This document shows positions 34,921-47,740 of a DNA stretch of 64,000 nt, piece by piece. Made by a program: the position numbers and the translations under genes. Below the pieces are notes generated by a model, which saw only the letters and a list, made by a program, of their open reading frames with translations, was not told where the DNA came from and did no database searches. How positions within the stretch are numbered: the first letter of the stretch is position 1; each line of letters starts with the position of its first letter. Source of the stretch: Silene conica (Eukaryota; Streptophyta; Magnoliopsida; Caryophyllales; Caryophyllaceae); contig CM055319.2 in assembly GCA_029255685.2 (NCBI GenBank), positions 24,523,568 through 24,587,567 of the forward strand. The letters run 5' to 3'.

Positions 34921-37182
34921 TGTAACACCCCCATTTATTCAAGAGCCTTTAGCAAGACATTCTCAAATAAATAGAGCTGTTACCATCTCGGGATGTCCGA
35001 AGTAGTGAATAACAAAGTAAAACAATACAAGGTACTTTATATAAAACAGATAAAATTTAAACTTTGATATTACAAAACTACGCAACAGAATAAAAGTACA
35101 ACTGATGACTACTCTACAGGCGATATAATTCTAAGTCAGTCCCAAGTCTGCATCTCACATTCCCGTCCCAGCTTCTAGCTCATCTGTCTCTTTCCTGTGG
35201 AATCTAGTCCCCATTCCGGATCATCGTAGGTGTCACACGAATACACAGGGTCAACCACGAGGTTGAGTAAGAAGATAAATAAAACATAACAACAATAGGA
35301 ATGCATATTCCTCCGTCTCCATATCATTCAGTCATCCGCTTCACCTTCATCACACCACTCCTTCCATCACACCACACCTTCCACCACACCTTCCATCACA
35401 CCACACCTTCCATGGCCATATCACAAGTCCCATATCACAAGACCCGTATCACAAGACCCATATCACAAGTCCCATTCTCCACAATATTCGATAATAATCA
35501 AACAATCCACAATACATTCAATATTATTAAAACAGTCTTGTAATAACATCACACACATATACTTCATGTCAAAACACAACCCACAGATATATCCCTACCT
35601 CAAACTGCAGAAGGATAGCCAACACCTGCTAGAAATATTCCATGCGGAAACCGTCACCTAAATATATAATAGGTAACGATTACAATCCTTCACTTAACCC
35701 GTATACTTAGAATAGTAAGGATATTAACTATAGCAGCTTCCCAAAAATGGAAACTTCCCGAACTAGCAACTTTCTAAAAATAGAAATTATCAAAATTATG
35801 TCACACATAATTACTTTACCCACTAACATGATATTGACGGACCTAACAACAATACATTGAGTAGGATAATAATAAAATAATAATAATAACAATAATAATA
35901 ATAATAATAATAACATCACGTTAGACACCCACAATGGACAACAACTCCAAACCGCAAGAGAACGTATACACGTACACGACAAAACACCACAGACTGAACT
36001 TCAACAACTCATACCCGCATCCCTCCCTTTGCCGCATCACCACCACCAACCGAACCACCCACGACCACCGCTAAAGGTTCCAGCTTCTTACCTGCATCAC
36101 CAACCCCGCATCCCACACTCCCGGTCACCATAGTCGGCCCTTACCACCACTACGATCCCCTGCCCTAACTACCTATACGGAAATGCCAAAACAACAGCGG
36201 GTTGCTCCGGCATCCACCACGCGAAAACACTAACACTCACAACCTAACACAACTACCCATGACCGCCAGTCCCCGACAACCCTACTCCCACACCCGACTT
36301 ATTACGCGCAAAGAAAGCATACACAACACGTTACCAACCATATACTCCCTGACGTTGTCGTCATAGACACCACCCTTCTCTCCTCGCCTCTTCAACCACC
36401 TGACAACCATCACTGACCAAAATCCATAACCTAGAGACCCATGTAGACCCTGAAACTCGAATTCCAAACCGACCCAAGACTCCACAACAACTTTATACTA
36501 CGCCCCTGTTTTACCGCTCTTCCGACACCTCTCGCCATACGACGCTAACGTCTACAATACGACCACCATTGTGGTCGTCCTGTACCCGGGGACCCCACAA
36601 CCAAATCCTGGTCTAGAACAAAACGGGTCGAGTTGCAATTGCCCTCAAACGAATGCTTTAACGAAAACAACCAGGGAGGAAAGTTGCAATGAACGAATAA
36701 CTTACCCGAGATTGGAGACGATGACGATGGGGTTATCAGTCTTAAAAAAAAAACTGGCGAGGAAGAAGGTTCTGTGAAGGCGTGTGTGTGAGAACGATAG
36801 ATGTTCTTGGTGGAAGCGTTGGAAGCGTCGGTCAAGATGTAGTTCTCATCAGTTGATTAGGGTAAAATTTGTTTTGCCTTAAAAATTATATAGGGCGGCA
36901 GGATATGTGAGGTGTAATATTGTTTCGTTATTACTAATTGGCTAGCAGGTATAGTGAGGTGAAAAAAAACGAAATGGGCTAGGAGTTTGTACGCCAAATG
37001 AGGCCCATACTCATATCTAAACACGGTCTCATTACTAATTCACATGCCCGACCCATTACTAAACACATAAAATATAACATACTTACTCGATAAATACATT
37101 ACCGGATATAAACGTTAAAAATTAACTATCAATACGTCAATAGAAATTAATAATTATTCCAAATAAAATATGGGGTATTACA
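34921..37182 (-). repeat. 5' LTR of the LARD-like element (intact)
   Basis: 2262 bp from TGTAACACCCCC to TATTACA, next to the Met primer-binding site on its left and the TSD on its right. It is closely similar to the left LTR, with scattered single-base changes, a different AAT run length (about 35868-35911), and a few one-to-nine-base indels. Confidence 0.85.
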
Positions 37183-37187
37183 GAGGA

Positions 37188-38640
37188 TGTAGTAAGTCTC
37201 TTAAGGGGCAGGGTTAGGCTCTGACGTTTAAGAGTGTAATTTGAGTAATATATTAAAATCTCGATAGGTTGGGGTAGTTCAGAAAATACAGTTGATGATT
37301 TTAATGATGAAGTTGGTTAGTTGGGTTGTCAAATTTCGATTTAATGAGCATAAATATAAATAACAAAGAACACAACGACATACGTGAGTCAAGCGGAATA
37401 ACTGTGTTGGTGAGATGAAATTTAATTGTGTTTAGAAGGTATTTCATAAACAATAAAGTAATGACAAATAAAAGGTGTTTCCGAGACGGATAGAGTAAGG
37501 AGTAAAAAGATCGAAATTATTTTTAATCATAGTATTATATTATAGTTTTTTATTGTTCGTATTCCTTTTGTTCCTTCATATTTTCAACTTATTTTTTACA
37601 ATAAGATATTGTCTTATAGGGTAGTGGTTGATTTTACATTAGATCTATCAATTTTTGTTTTTAAGAATGGGGTAGATAGGTCTTAAGGGATGAAGTAAGT
37701 AAATTAGGGGTAGAGTTACTCTCCGACGTTTATGTGTGATTTGAGTTGTACAAAAAATGTCAATAGGTTATGGTTATTCATGGATACAGTTGATTCTATT
37801 GGCCAAGTTGGTTAGTTAGGTGAGAAATGTACGAAGAATACATGAATGGTATGAAAAAATGGTACGTATGTTCTAAGGTCTTGATTAGAACAACTGAGTA
37901 AGTAGATAAATTTTATTTCAAAGTTCTATTTGTGAAAATGGCAGAGACATAAATGCTGTAAAAATAAGTTAAAAATATCTAAAGTAACATGTATATATAC
38001 TCAATTTTGATTGTTATAGGGTGGAGGTTGATTTTACATTAGATGTGTCAATTTTTTTAGGGGTGGGGTAGAAAGGTCTTCACGGTAGAGATGAGTGTCT
38101 CAGCCCTCAGGGGGTAGGGTTACTCTCTGACGTTGAATAATGTGATTTGAGTAGTACAAGTAAATGTCGGTAGGTTGGGATTTTCAGGGATACATTTTAC
38201 AATTGACTTTGATGGTAAGTTGGTTAGGTGGGCGAGAAGGGTACTCGACGGGTAGGATTATTCTCCGACGTTTACGAGTATGATTTAAGAGATAGAAAAA
38301 TATATTCATATGTGAGGCTGAGGTTGTTTAAGCATAAGGATATGGTTATGGTTGATTCTGGTGGGTTTGGTTGGTTAGTCGGGTGGAAAGTGTTGAATAT
38401 AGAAAATGGTGGGTAACGTGAGATATTGATTGGAGATGATAAATAGATAAATTTTATTTGAAAAGGGTATTATATAAAAATAAGAACATGCAAATCATTA
38501 AAATATTGGCTTAAAACCTTTAAAACATCATGCGTATAAACTCAATTTTGTTTGTTTATTAAAAATAAAACTACACAATCAAATGTTATACTCATCTAAT
38601 TGAATGCTCTTTTTTGGGTCGGAGCATAAATTTTAATGTT
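37188..38640. repeat. Diverged tandem repeat array (four units of ~150-500 bp)
   Basis: Four blocks share GGGTAGGGTTACTCTCYGACGT, then GATTTGAGT, GGTTGGG and AAGTTGGTTAGKTGGG. The CTCYGACGTT words lie at about 37219, 37721, 38125 and 38263. Two of the intervals also share GATTTTACATTAGATSTRTC. The left flank of the LARD element (about 19980-20099) has related words (ATAAATATAAATA, TCAAGYGGAATMA), so the array was probably larger before the insertion. No ORF and no known family. Confidence 0.5.
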
Positions 38641-38659
38641 GAATGACTTTATAATTTTT

Positions 38660-39030
38660 TTTGTGCTATTAAAATCAGAAAATAAGAAAATAATAAAGTA
38701 TTTACGATTTTTCTATTTAAACTAGAATATAGTTGATTTTAAGAAAAATAAGTTATTTACCACCTTCCTATTATAATTAGAAAACAAAAAATTATTTACA
38801 ATTTTTCTATTAGAATTAGGAAATAATTAATTATTTACAATTTTTTCTACCTCTTATTAACTTTAGAAAATTATATTCTTTAATATTTGTATGCTTTCTA
38901 TTTAATTTTTTTTAACGTTTTCCAACTTTTCTAATAAACATGAAGATGAGAAATGGGAAGAAAAGAACTAACTCAGTTAGTTTTCCTTAAAATGGTTAAT
39001 ATTATAATGGGTCAAAAGAACCTATTTCTC
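38660..39030. repeat. Second copy of the AT-rich dispersed repeat
   Basis: Matches 15360-15930 in order and content: AAAATAAGAAAATAATAAA, TTTTTCTATTAGAATTAG units, ATTCTTTAATATTTRTA, and ATGAAGATGAGAAA near the end. Confidence 0.45.
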
Positions 39031-39049
39031 CTTTATTCTTCATGTCTGT

Positions 39050-39850
39050 CCCGAGTCTTGGTAATTGGGGTTCCCAGCCGGCAGACCGGCTGTCGGCCAA
39101 CCGGCTGAGGACCCCTCTTTGTCATTTCTTCACTTTTTCTCCTTATTTTGCCTCAAAACTGCTTCGTTTGCTCTCGTTTCTTCAATCCCGCCTCAAGTCC
39201 TACAAAATGCAAATTAAGTATGTAGAACAAAGGCAAAGGGCAATAAAATCAAGCAATGACACGCAAAACGGTGTCGAAACGGGGTCGAAATGAAGGGAAA
39301 TACAAGGAAAATAACGACTAAAATGAGACTCATCAGAATTCCCCACACTTAAACCTTGCTCTTCCTCGAGCAAGCAATCAAGAACTAATACCCTTATTCA
39401 AAAACAAGAACTAAACTGACTAAGCTAACTAAAAGCTGAATCGGGTTTAGCTACACCTGTAGCCCTTTCAACTCACAATTTGACATCCATGAGGTAGAAT
39501 GCCCTATTGCAAGGCAAGTTTGGTCTTGCTACAAAAATTTTGATGCAAACAAACAAAGGAACACATATGAATAAACAACATGTATCGAGAAAATCCAACC
39601 GCTTGCCTCATCTAAGCGGGGTTTTTGAAAACTAAACAAAGGAGGTCTATAGCAGAGGATGCCGAGACAAAGTCTAACCGAGGTGTCAAATCCCTAAATC
39701 AAGCTCAAGCAACCAATGTTGACATCACCAAATGCCGAGAAACGAATTCTAGGCGAGCAAGAGGAAGCACTAAGCTATACTTACGAGAATGACACGAAGC
39801 ACACCAGATTCGACTTCATGCTAAGCCTTTGACCAATAAGTAAAGCGGAT
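39050..39850 (-). mobile_element. Fragment of an Athila-like element: LTR end, polypurine tract and 3' interior
   Basis: 39050-39335 matches the last ~280 bases of the complete LTR (13950-14226), including one GC-palindrome and the CTCATCA terminus. It is followed by GAATTCCCCACACTTA, i.e. a minus-strand purine tract directly before the 3' LTR, then non-coding interior to about 39850. This shows the normal LTR/polypurine junction that is missing from the 4.3-14.2 kb element. No second LTR or TSD is visible. Confidence 0.65.
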
Positions 39851-39974
39851 GAGTATTGGAATTGGGGTGATAAATATAGGCGATATGGTGTTACTTAAAA
39901 AAAATAATGAAGAGGTATTAATTCCTTGTTATAGTTTGGGTCTTATTTTATGTTCCAATATTTCTCTTTACCAT

Positions 39975-40165
39975 AGGTCTCTCTTGTGACGGGTATATTC
40001 GTCACAAGCTTGTGATGGGTCAAATACACTCACTTGTTTAGATAAGACAAAAAAAATGTATAGAGAACCACAAATGATCTGTCTTTATCTCTCAAATGAG
40101 TTTTATTTGACTAGTCACAAGTTTGCGATTGATATTGTCGTCACAAACGAGAACTTGTGTCCTCT
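39975..40165. mobile_element. MITE-like element with imperfect terminal inverted repeats
   Basis: The left end TCTCTTGTGACGGGTATATT and the reverse complement of the right end (TTCTCGTTTGTGACGACAAT) align imperfectly, and both continue into CACAAGCTTGTGA-like sequence. CATAGGTCT occurs on both sides, but the spacing does not make a clean TSD. Confidence 0.35.
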
Positions 40166-40429
40166 TTATGATACATAGGTCTAGCTCAATTGACCAGACA
40201 TGAATAATACGCACCTAACCTAGTTTTCGTTTGTCAGGTCTGATTGACAGAAGATTGTTTTATACTATAAGATAGTTCATATAAAAGCTAGTCATTTTTT
40301 TCTCAAAAATGCGTGACTTTTATAAAATAATACAGTCTTATATTACAAGACTGTTTTACACGATAACTATGGTCGTCTTTGTAATCATTATGGTAGGGGA
40401 CATTAAGGGGAGGGGGTGTAGGCCTTTAA

Positions 40430-41160
40430 TTATCGGAATTACTCTTTCACATACGGATTTTACTCTTTCACGTACATTTTTCCATTAATTTTCCATATGG
40501 TACCCTTTTACTAAACCTAGATAAATTAGGTCTTATATACTCTGTATACATTATTTTTTCCCTAAAATCAAGTCTATTTGATTTAAAAACTTGATTAATG
40601 GATTATAATTCTTCAATTAGTGAAATAATTTGTTATTTAACAATATTAGAATGTTTTGTTGAAATTATTAGGGTTTGTTAATTAGTGAAATTAATTGTTT
40701 ACATGTTTATCAGTTTTTATCAATGAGGGGTGGTGGTTTCGGTGGTGTGCGAAGGCCAAGGGGTGGTGCGTGACAGTGGTGTGTAAGGGTAGTTTGTGAG
40801 GATTATTGGCATGGAATATAAATCATATTCAATATCTCATTGATAGAACTCATGGAAGAAGACGTGCGTATACCCTTCAAATATTTCATTAACAAAACAT
40901 CTTCATAACCAGTGGGCAGCATCGCAGCAACTTTCTGATAATTTCCATAGGATTGTTGACTGCTTACTATAATCGTACCCACTTAATTAATTAGAATGCG
41001 TTTTAGTTTTTGACCGATCGGAGGTGTTGAACGTAGGTGGTGCAGGTGGTGAATGAAGACAGAAAAAATCAATTGGGTAAGAGAACGAAATAAATAACAA
41101 GGATAAAAGTGTAAAAGACGTATGTAATAGAGTAAAATCCGTATGTGAAAAAGCACGTCC
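40430..41160. mobile_element. Element with ~35-bp terminal inverted repeats, non-coding
   Basis: The left end (about 40441-40476) reads CTTTCACATACGGATTTTAC and onwards. The reverse complement of 41112-41152 reads the same with a few changes. The interior of about 640 bp has no ORF of its own. It could be a non-autonomous DNA transposon; superfamily not assigned because no TSD was found. Confidence 0.45.
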
Positions 41161-41298
41161 CCGAGAATACAAAGCTAAGTCGAAATTAAACGGGGAAATG
41201 CAGCCCAAAGAACATTCATGGAGGAGGTCACGAAGACCGGCCGGAGGGGAGTCGAAGGATGTAGTGGTCAGGGACGAATCAACACCCATAGTGGCCAT
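41157..41298 (-). other. Unrecognised short ORF start (possible first exon or captured gene fragment)
   Basis: An ATG at 41298 opens a frame with normal-looking codon use (MATMGVDSSLTTTSFDSPPA and LRDLLHECSLGCISPFNF). It then runs into the inverted repeat of the neighbouring element. The non-repeat part is only about 47 codons. I recognise no family; it may be a gene fragment truncated by that element. Confidence 0.2.
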
Positions 41299-41339
41299 AG
41301 TGCTTCATACAAGCTGTTAACACGAACTTGAGGGTGCTT

Positions 41340-41930
41340 TTGTCATTTGAATAGAAATCCCATGTCGCAGGATATCTGAGCCATGGATTCGTGAGGTGGG
41401 GATTAACCCGGTCCAAATGACCCCAACTCAAATTACCCGACCCAAAATTTGAATTTAGGACTCAAGTTTGGCCCGAATTTGAATTGACCCTACTCTATAA
41501 CCCGCCCTTGATCCAACTGATAATTATCTATAAATAACTTGATAATAATTGGCAGGAAAATAACCATAACCCGGACAGACCCAAACTCGAAATTGACCTA
41601 AATCCAAACTGACCTGAGCCAATTGACCCGTTTATCATGTCTACCAATTACGACCCATACATTAACATTGTACAAAATGAATATGAATCCTCTAATTCCT
41701 CTGATAGAACACCAAAATCTAGCATGGTGAAAGAGAAATAAAGAGGATCTAAATCAATAAACTTTCACCTGTTTCAGCTTTACCATGGCATTTACGCCGG
41801 TATACACCAATCCCAAGATTGCGGGAAGTGCAGGAATATATGAGACAAAACACCATGCACCGCATTCTCAAGATTCTGTACACCTTTGGACAAAAAGAGT
41901 AGAAAGAATTTAGTACACCAATAAACCTTT
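41340..41930. other. Intergenic DNA downstream of ELF5; no gene
   Basis: Includes a stretch (41400-41640) with reiterated GACCC and ACCCGA words, a decayed repeat of unknown type. No coding signal. Confidence 0.4.
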
Positions 41931-42130
41931 AAATTTATTGATATCGTTTGTGCTCGTTAAGTTGGTAGCCTGTTTTCCAAAAGTCCAATTCATTGATTTG
42001 GATATAGTACATTCAATGACTACATAAGCTAACAGATGCGACGAACTAGAAAAAAAAAAACAGAATGTGCATTTAGGCAGTTGAAAGATATGAGACATTT
42101 TAATTCTGCTCAATGGAGAAAAATAGCACA

Positions 42131-45100
42131 TCAACCATCTAGTGCACCAAGGGCTTTCATATCTTCTAAAAAGGCCATATATGAGTCGTCGATGCTTTGT
42201 CCTTTAGGTGCTGACGTGCTAACAGGTTCCGGTTTCGGAGCGCAAGGAATAGGCTGCGGGGTAATGGTTGTCATTGACATTGTTGATTTCGGCTTTGGCT
42301 TCGGAAGAGCAGACTCTCTCCTGACACGTACGGATGCAGGAATCTGCAGCAAGACAATAAAAAGCTGGACTAAAAATTCGTACGGACTGAGTTTCACAAT
42401 TTGTATAGTACATAGCAATCTACGTCTATGTTACAACGAATCTACAGGAGTATGAGTAAACACTGTAAAAAAAATTCAAAAAGAAAAAGGACAGTTTGAG
42501 ATGCCCCCTTGTGGCCGTGCGATATTTCAATGAGTCCGAGAAACATCGCATAACTTGATTCATATTACTGAATTACAAATATCTACAAGGAACACTAGCA
42601 AAAGTGTGTAAATAAATAGGGAAGCAGACATTTCTTACAATTTTTGGAAGGCTAGCAACATCTTGTAGAACTTGAATTTCACAGACAGTGTGTGTATATA
42701 AATAGGGAAGCAGAGTGCAAGGGAGCGTAAGAAAGGAGTAGCATTCTAGGTTACCTACTCTTGGCTTAGCCCACATCGTGAGGGAATATAAGTGGAGACA
42801 AGGAAACAGGGGCCATGAATAGTGAACTTGAAAATGTTTTCACCTCCAAACTTTGGGGTCATGTTTTCAGAAAGTAAACCCATTGGCCAATCACATAATG
42901 TCGGCAGGCCCACTTAAACAGAATAAATGTCCTCCGACTCCTCCCAAGAGAGAAAGGACGCATGCTGTAATGCTATATGAATATCTGATCATCATAAATT
43001 GAAAGCTCTAAAACCTATGCTTCAATGTATAAATATCTTAAATTGAAAGCTCTGAAACCTATGCTTCAATGTATAAATATCTTCTGGGTCTCTTTAACAG
43101 TTAAAAATTAGGTTAAAATTATGATGGAGAAGAAAAGTATAACAAATAATACAAGGGGTAAACCCAGTAAACAAGCCACAATATCCAAAAAATAATAATA
43201 CTGGCACAATTTATAGATCCAAGGAAGAAAAGAACGAAGGGTAAAGGAAAAAAACAGTCAGTACATAGGTAAACATACTGGGCAGTAAACTCTGGTATAT
43301 GCTGAGCTAGAGGCGTCTTAACAATTTACTATTGATGAGTAAAAGGAAATAAAACAGACGTGACATAGGTAAACATACCATGGCAGTGAGCTCTGGTGTG
43401 TGCTGGGCTAGAGGCCTCTTAACAACTGTTGGTGCAGCCGACTTAACAAAAGATGGTTTTTGTGGAGCTGTTAATCTGATTCCAGCTGGATCGTTTGACT
43501 GCATCATAGGAGGAGGACCAGGTGGAAGGGGAGGTCTCGCTATAGGAGGCGGTCCTGGGGGAGGACCATATGGTGGTCTTGACATAAGAGGGACCATTCC
43601 AGGGTGCACATGTTGGCCAGGAATTCCGGGAGCAGATAACGGTGGCCGCATATCTGGCGGCGGAGGAGGGAATCTTGAAATACCTGGGGGCAATACATCA
43701 GGTGGTAAAGTAGGAAGTGCGACTGGTCCAGCCACACCTGGTACTGAGTGGTGACGTGGTGGAGGTGGTGGTGGTGGTGGCAACATGACCGTTTTAGAAG
43801 AATCTTTGCTCTCTGCCAGACTTTTTGCATCAGATTCTGTAGTAGACTCATTCGCGGCTGATTTAGGCGGTAATCCTAAAGGAGGTGGTGGTGGGAGCAT
43901 ATTTGGCACCTGCACAAAAGTATACAGGGATGAAGTAACTAATTGTTAATAGTCGGATGATCAACTATCAAATTTATATGAAGCGTCCAGAAAGTTCACG
44001 TCTGTAAAACAGTCTACAGTTGTATGAACAGATGTGTTAGGTTGGAATTGACTTCAGTACTTTACATTTTATCCGAACACCAGACAAAGGCTGCCAAAGT
44101 GCCGATACAATAAAAATGTTGGAGAACTCCTAGCCTATGTTACTCCAACTCGTCTTGAAGGGTCAGACATGGGTGCGTATCCAAGTGTCGGACAAGTCTA
44201 TTTTATGAAACATTGTCAAGTTTTAGGTCTAAAATAAAGTGTGGAAATGTCATGCCAATGTCCAAAGATCGAGTGTCAGACACCGGTATGTGAGCTCATA
44301 TACAGTGTCGAAGTAACATAGCTCCTAGCACACTGTATAAGGTTATGGTCAAACCTCTCATCAAAACTTAACAGATTATATGCATGTATAACTGCATACG
44401 GCTTTCAATTTCTTAAATTCCACTTGTTTTCAAGCCACAATATTAAATCTCAAAATGTAACAGCCTCTCATATATCTGCCTATAACGCTAGTGCCAATTG
44501 AGGTCACAAGTCCGCGGTGAAAGGTTTTAAGACAAAACAACAAGGTATTAGAAGTTTTAAATTAAACCTCGCCCTTTCATCTTAAAACCTCACAAATCCA
44601 GCCACACGACACTTAAACAACGATAGAAGCACCTGTGCAGTCATCGGACCAGTCCCATCTGGAACAGAAGTTCTATTATTATCCCGCTCATCAGTGGAAG
44701 TGCCTGGAGGTGGTGGCTGCACAGATTGTTTCAAGGCCACTGCTGGTGGTGGAGGTGGAGCTCCAATATGCTCTCTGGGAGGACCTGGAGGTGGTGGTGG
44801 AGGTGGAGGCAGTGGCAACGATGCTCCCATATTTGAACCTGGTAGCTGAGGAGGCATAGGAGGCGGGGGAGGTAAAGGCAGAGATGCAGGTATGTCTGAC
44901 CCATTACTGAATTCTGGATCACCGGTTTTAGGTAACGGAGGTGGAGGAGGAGGAGCAGGTAACTCGACATCTGGACCCATAGATGATGATGCAGCACCAC
45001 TTGATGAGGGGGCTTCTGATAAAGGAATTCGAGGGCCTACCATCAAAACATAATGAAACTAAAGGGTTTAATGAAAGGGAAAGATAACACATCAAATCAA

Positions 45101-47690
45101 TGACTCAAAAGCTCCCGCTGATCGCTGAGTAAGAAGGGGTTGGACAAACGTAGCCTTACCCCTGTGTTCACAGCAAAGGAGGCTGTTTCCTAATATGAAA
45201 TTAATTACGGGGGTGAGGGAAATAAAGAGCAAACCTATGGAAGAGTTGTACATAGGAGGCTTTCCAGGAGGAGGAGCACCCGTGGGATTTAGTGTAGGAT
45301 GGTAGTAGACAGAGTCCTGTACGCCCAAGCAATCAAACAAATGTAAATGAATCAACTGGAAGAATTGCAATTGACAATCAATTCGAGAAGCAATCCCTCT
45401 GTTCCATTCTGAACGTCCGAGAAATTTCATTTGAAAATAACACTCTTTAAGCATCCATGTCCATCTTGAATTAGCTCACATATTAAATAAACATAAACCG
45501 TCGCACAAAACTATTTGTGAAACTGAAACTTGAACCCAGAAACCCAAATCTTTAAAGTGGAACAAAGAAAATACTGCAAAAACAAGAAAGGGATGAATGA
45601 AAAGGATTTACTTCGGGTTTTGGGTGGTTGGCTCTCTCTTCCTCTTCAGCCGAGATCCGATGACGTACAGGCCCTAAATGGCTGCAGGAAAACAGACCTT
45701 GCATGTGAGACAGCGTTTTATAAAGCATACAGCTTCAATAAGTCTAGAACTAAAGAGTGAAAATAAAATCCACATGTACCTGAACATAACAGGCTCCTCG
45801 CCCTTTTCCTTCAACTTTTCTTCATACTCCTGCATACAGAGTAACATAAGAATAGATCATCACCATTATGCTTATTTGGCCTTATCGATCAAAAATTCAA
45901 AAATCTTAAGACTAAATAGCTTTTCAGCCCATCAGTCCCTTGGTGGAGGGAAGCAAAAACAACATTTCTAAAAGTTAAGGAGCAAATGCACATGGGCATA
46001 TATAGTAACAATAAAAAAGAAAGAGAGATCATCTGAAAGGAGAAAGGAAGCAGTAACAAGAAAAAAAGTGGAGGCGAAAACAATAGCGTGATACATAGTA
46101 AAGTGTTTCTGCCCTCAACAGTTCGATTACTATTCGAAGGATAGTCTACACTCTACAGTCAACCGGTCCGTCCATAAAATGACTTGTCATCCATTCATCA
46201 CATCACTTCTAACAAGCCATAGCATTATTGTCTACAAACAACCTGATTTTAAATAAACTGATCTATGTCTGTCCTCAATTCACTTGCCGTTCCTTCACCT
46301 TGAGTCAACATGCTGAGCGCCCTAATTCAATGCTCAAAGGAAAATTTCCATCACGTCTATAAGACTACAAGCTTTTGGATTCAAATCAACAGTATTACTT
46401 CCACTTTCTAGCCAAATGCATCTTTACTGTCAGAACAGCACCAGAAATTTCAGTTATGGAGACAAATTGACGTGACCTCAAACAAAACTAGCAAAACAAC
46501 CTGCTAGCCTGCAGCTAGTAGCATCAGTCTATCAATACTAATGTAAACATTCCACATGATTCGCAATGTTAATATATCCATTACATCTTCTACAAGACTA
46601 CAAGTGTTGAGTCAACAATATTAGTTGCACTTCCTAGCCAAATGCACCTTTACTGTTCTAACAGCACCAGAATTTCAGTTACCAAAGACACAATGACGTA
46701 ACCCCAGACAAAACAAACAGAATACTCTGCCAGTCTGCCGCTATTAGCATCAATCCATCAATACTAATGTAAACTTTCTACATGGTTGGCAATGTGAAAA
46801 TTTCCATTACATCTATAAATCATTTTGGGACTAAGACTCTGTTGTTGTTGTGTATCTATAAGACTATAAAGTATAAACATTGGGATCAATCAACGTCAAC
46901 AATATTAGTTCTACTGTCTAGCCAAACGCACCTTTGCTGTGAGAAGTCAGAAGTCTCCGAACAGCACCAGAAATTTCAGTTATCAAAGACACATTGACAT
47001 AAACCCAGAAAAAACTAACAAACCACCCTGTCAGTCTGCCACCAGTAGCATCAATGCATTAATTCTAATGTATATTTTCCACATGGTTGGCATGTGAAAA
47101 TCAAAACAGGCCTATCGTAGTTGTTTACCTACCAACCATACAACAATTTTACCCTGGTGTCAGGCTCCCCCGCAATGGTGCATGTAAGAGAATCTGATAA
47201 AAACAGCCTTAATGACCTTGTTTTCAGATGACCCATGAGGGAAGTTACCATAATTTATTCACCCACCCACCCACCATACAACAGTATTACCCCAGTTCCT
47301 CAGAAAGCTCCTGTCAACAGTGATGTAAGGGTATTTAATTACGCAGCCTTAGCTTCATCAGTCAAGTGCTACTTCACAAGATATGAAGAGTAGACATTTT
47401 AGTGGGTCATTTTGTTTCACACAATTATTTTACAAAAACTCAATTCCTTTTTAAAGTTTTTGCCTATTAGAAATGGAAAAGTTCTTGACCCACAACAGCA
47501 CAACATAACAGAAAATGTGAAGTCCTTAATTCCTTAAAGAGTAAATTACTGGAACAAACCTGAAATAATCACCCCAATACTGAAGTTGTAATGATAAAAC
47601 TCATCCTAAAGCACATCAGAAATCTGTTTCATAGAGGAAATTTGAAATCCCTAAACAATGACATATGGGAGATACGCCCCCAGCCATAAA

Positions 47691-47740
<50 letters not shown>

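Larger units (their letters stand above)
20100..37182 (-). mobile_element. LARD-like non-coding LTR retrotransposon (minus strand), host of a nested Copia element
   Basis: Termini are TGTAACACCC at 20100 and GGGTATTACA at 37182, with TSD GAGGA at 20095-20099 and 37183-37187. The LTRs are 34921-37182 (2262 bp, 5' LTR for this strand) and 20100-31020 (about 2270 bp after removing the Copia insertion). Between them is a 3.9-kb internal region with an initiator-tRNA-Met primer-binding site and a polypurine tract but no protein-coding ORF. Large LTRs and a long non-coding interior with intact replication signals define LARD-type elements, which depend on enzymes from autonomous relatives. The TGTAACACC terminus with a Met primer site suggests a chromovirus-like (Tekay-type) partner; that last point is inference. 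Confidence 0.85.

Noticed and set aside
36545-36835. 96-codon minus-strand ORF in the LARD LTR (and antisense partners in both LTRs)
   Set aside because: Confined to LTR sequence, no domain, and not accompanied by gag or pol; treated as chance.
43380-43754. 124-codon Gly-rich plus-strand ORF (and a similar one near 44635-44859)
   Set aside because: Antisense of the proline-rich ELF5 exons; Gly runs are the complement of Pro codons.
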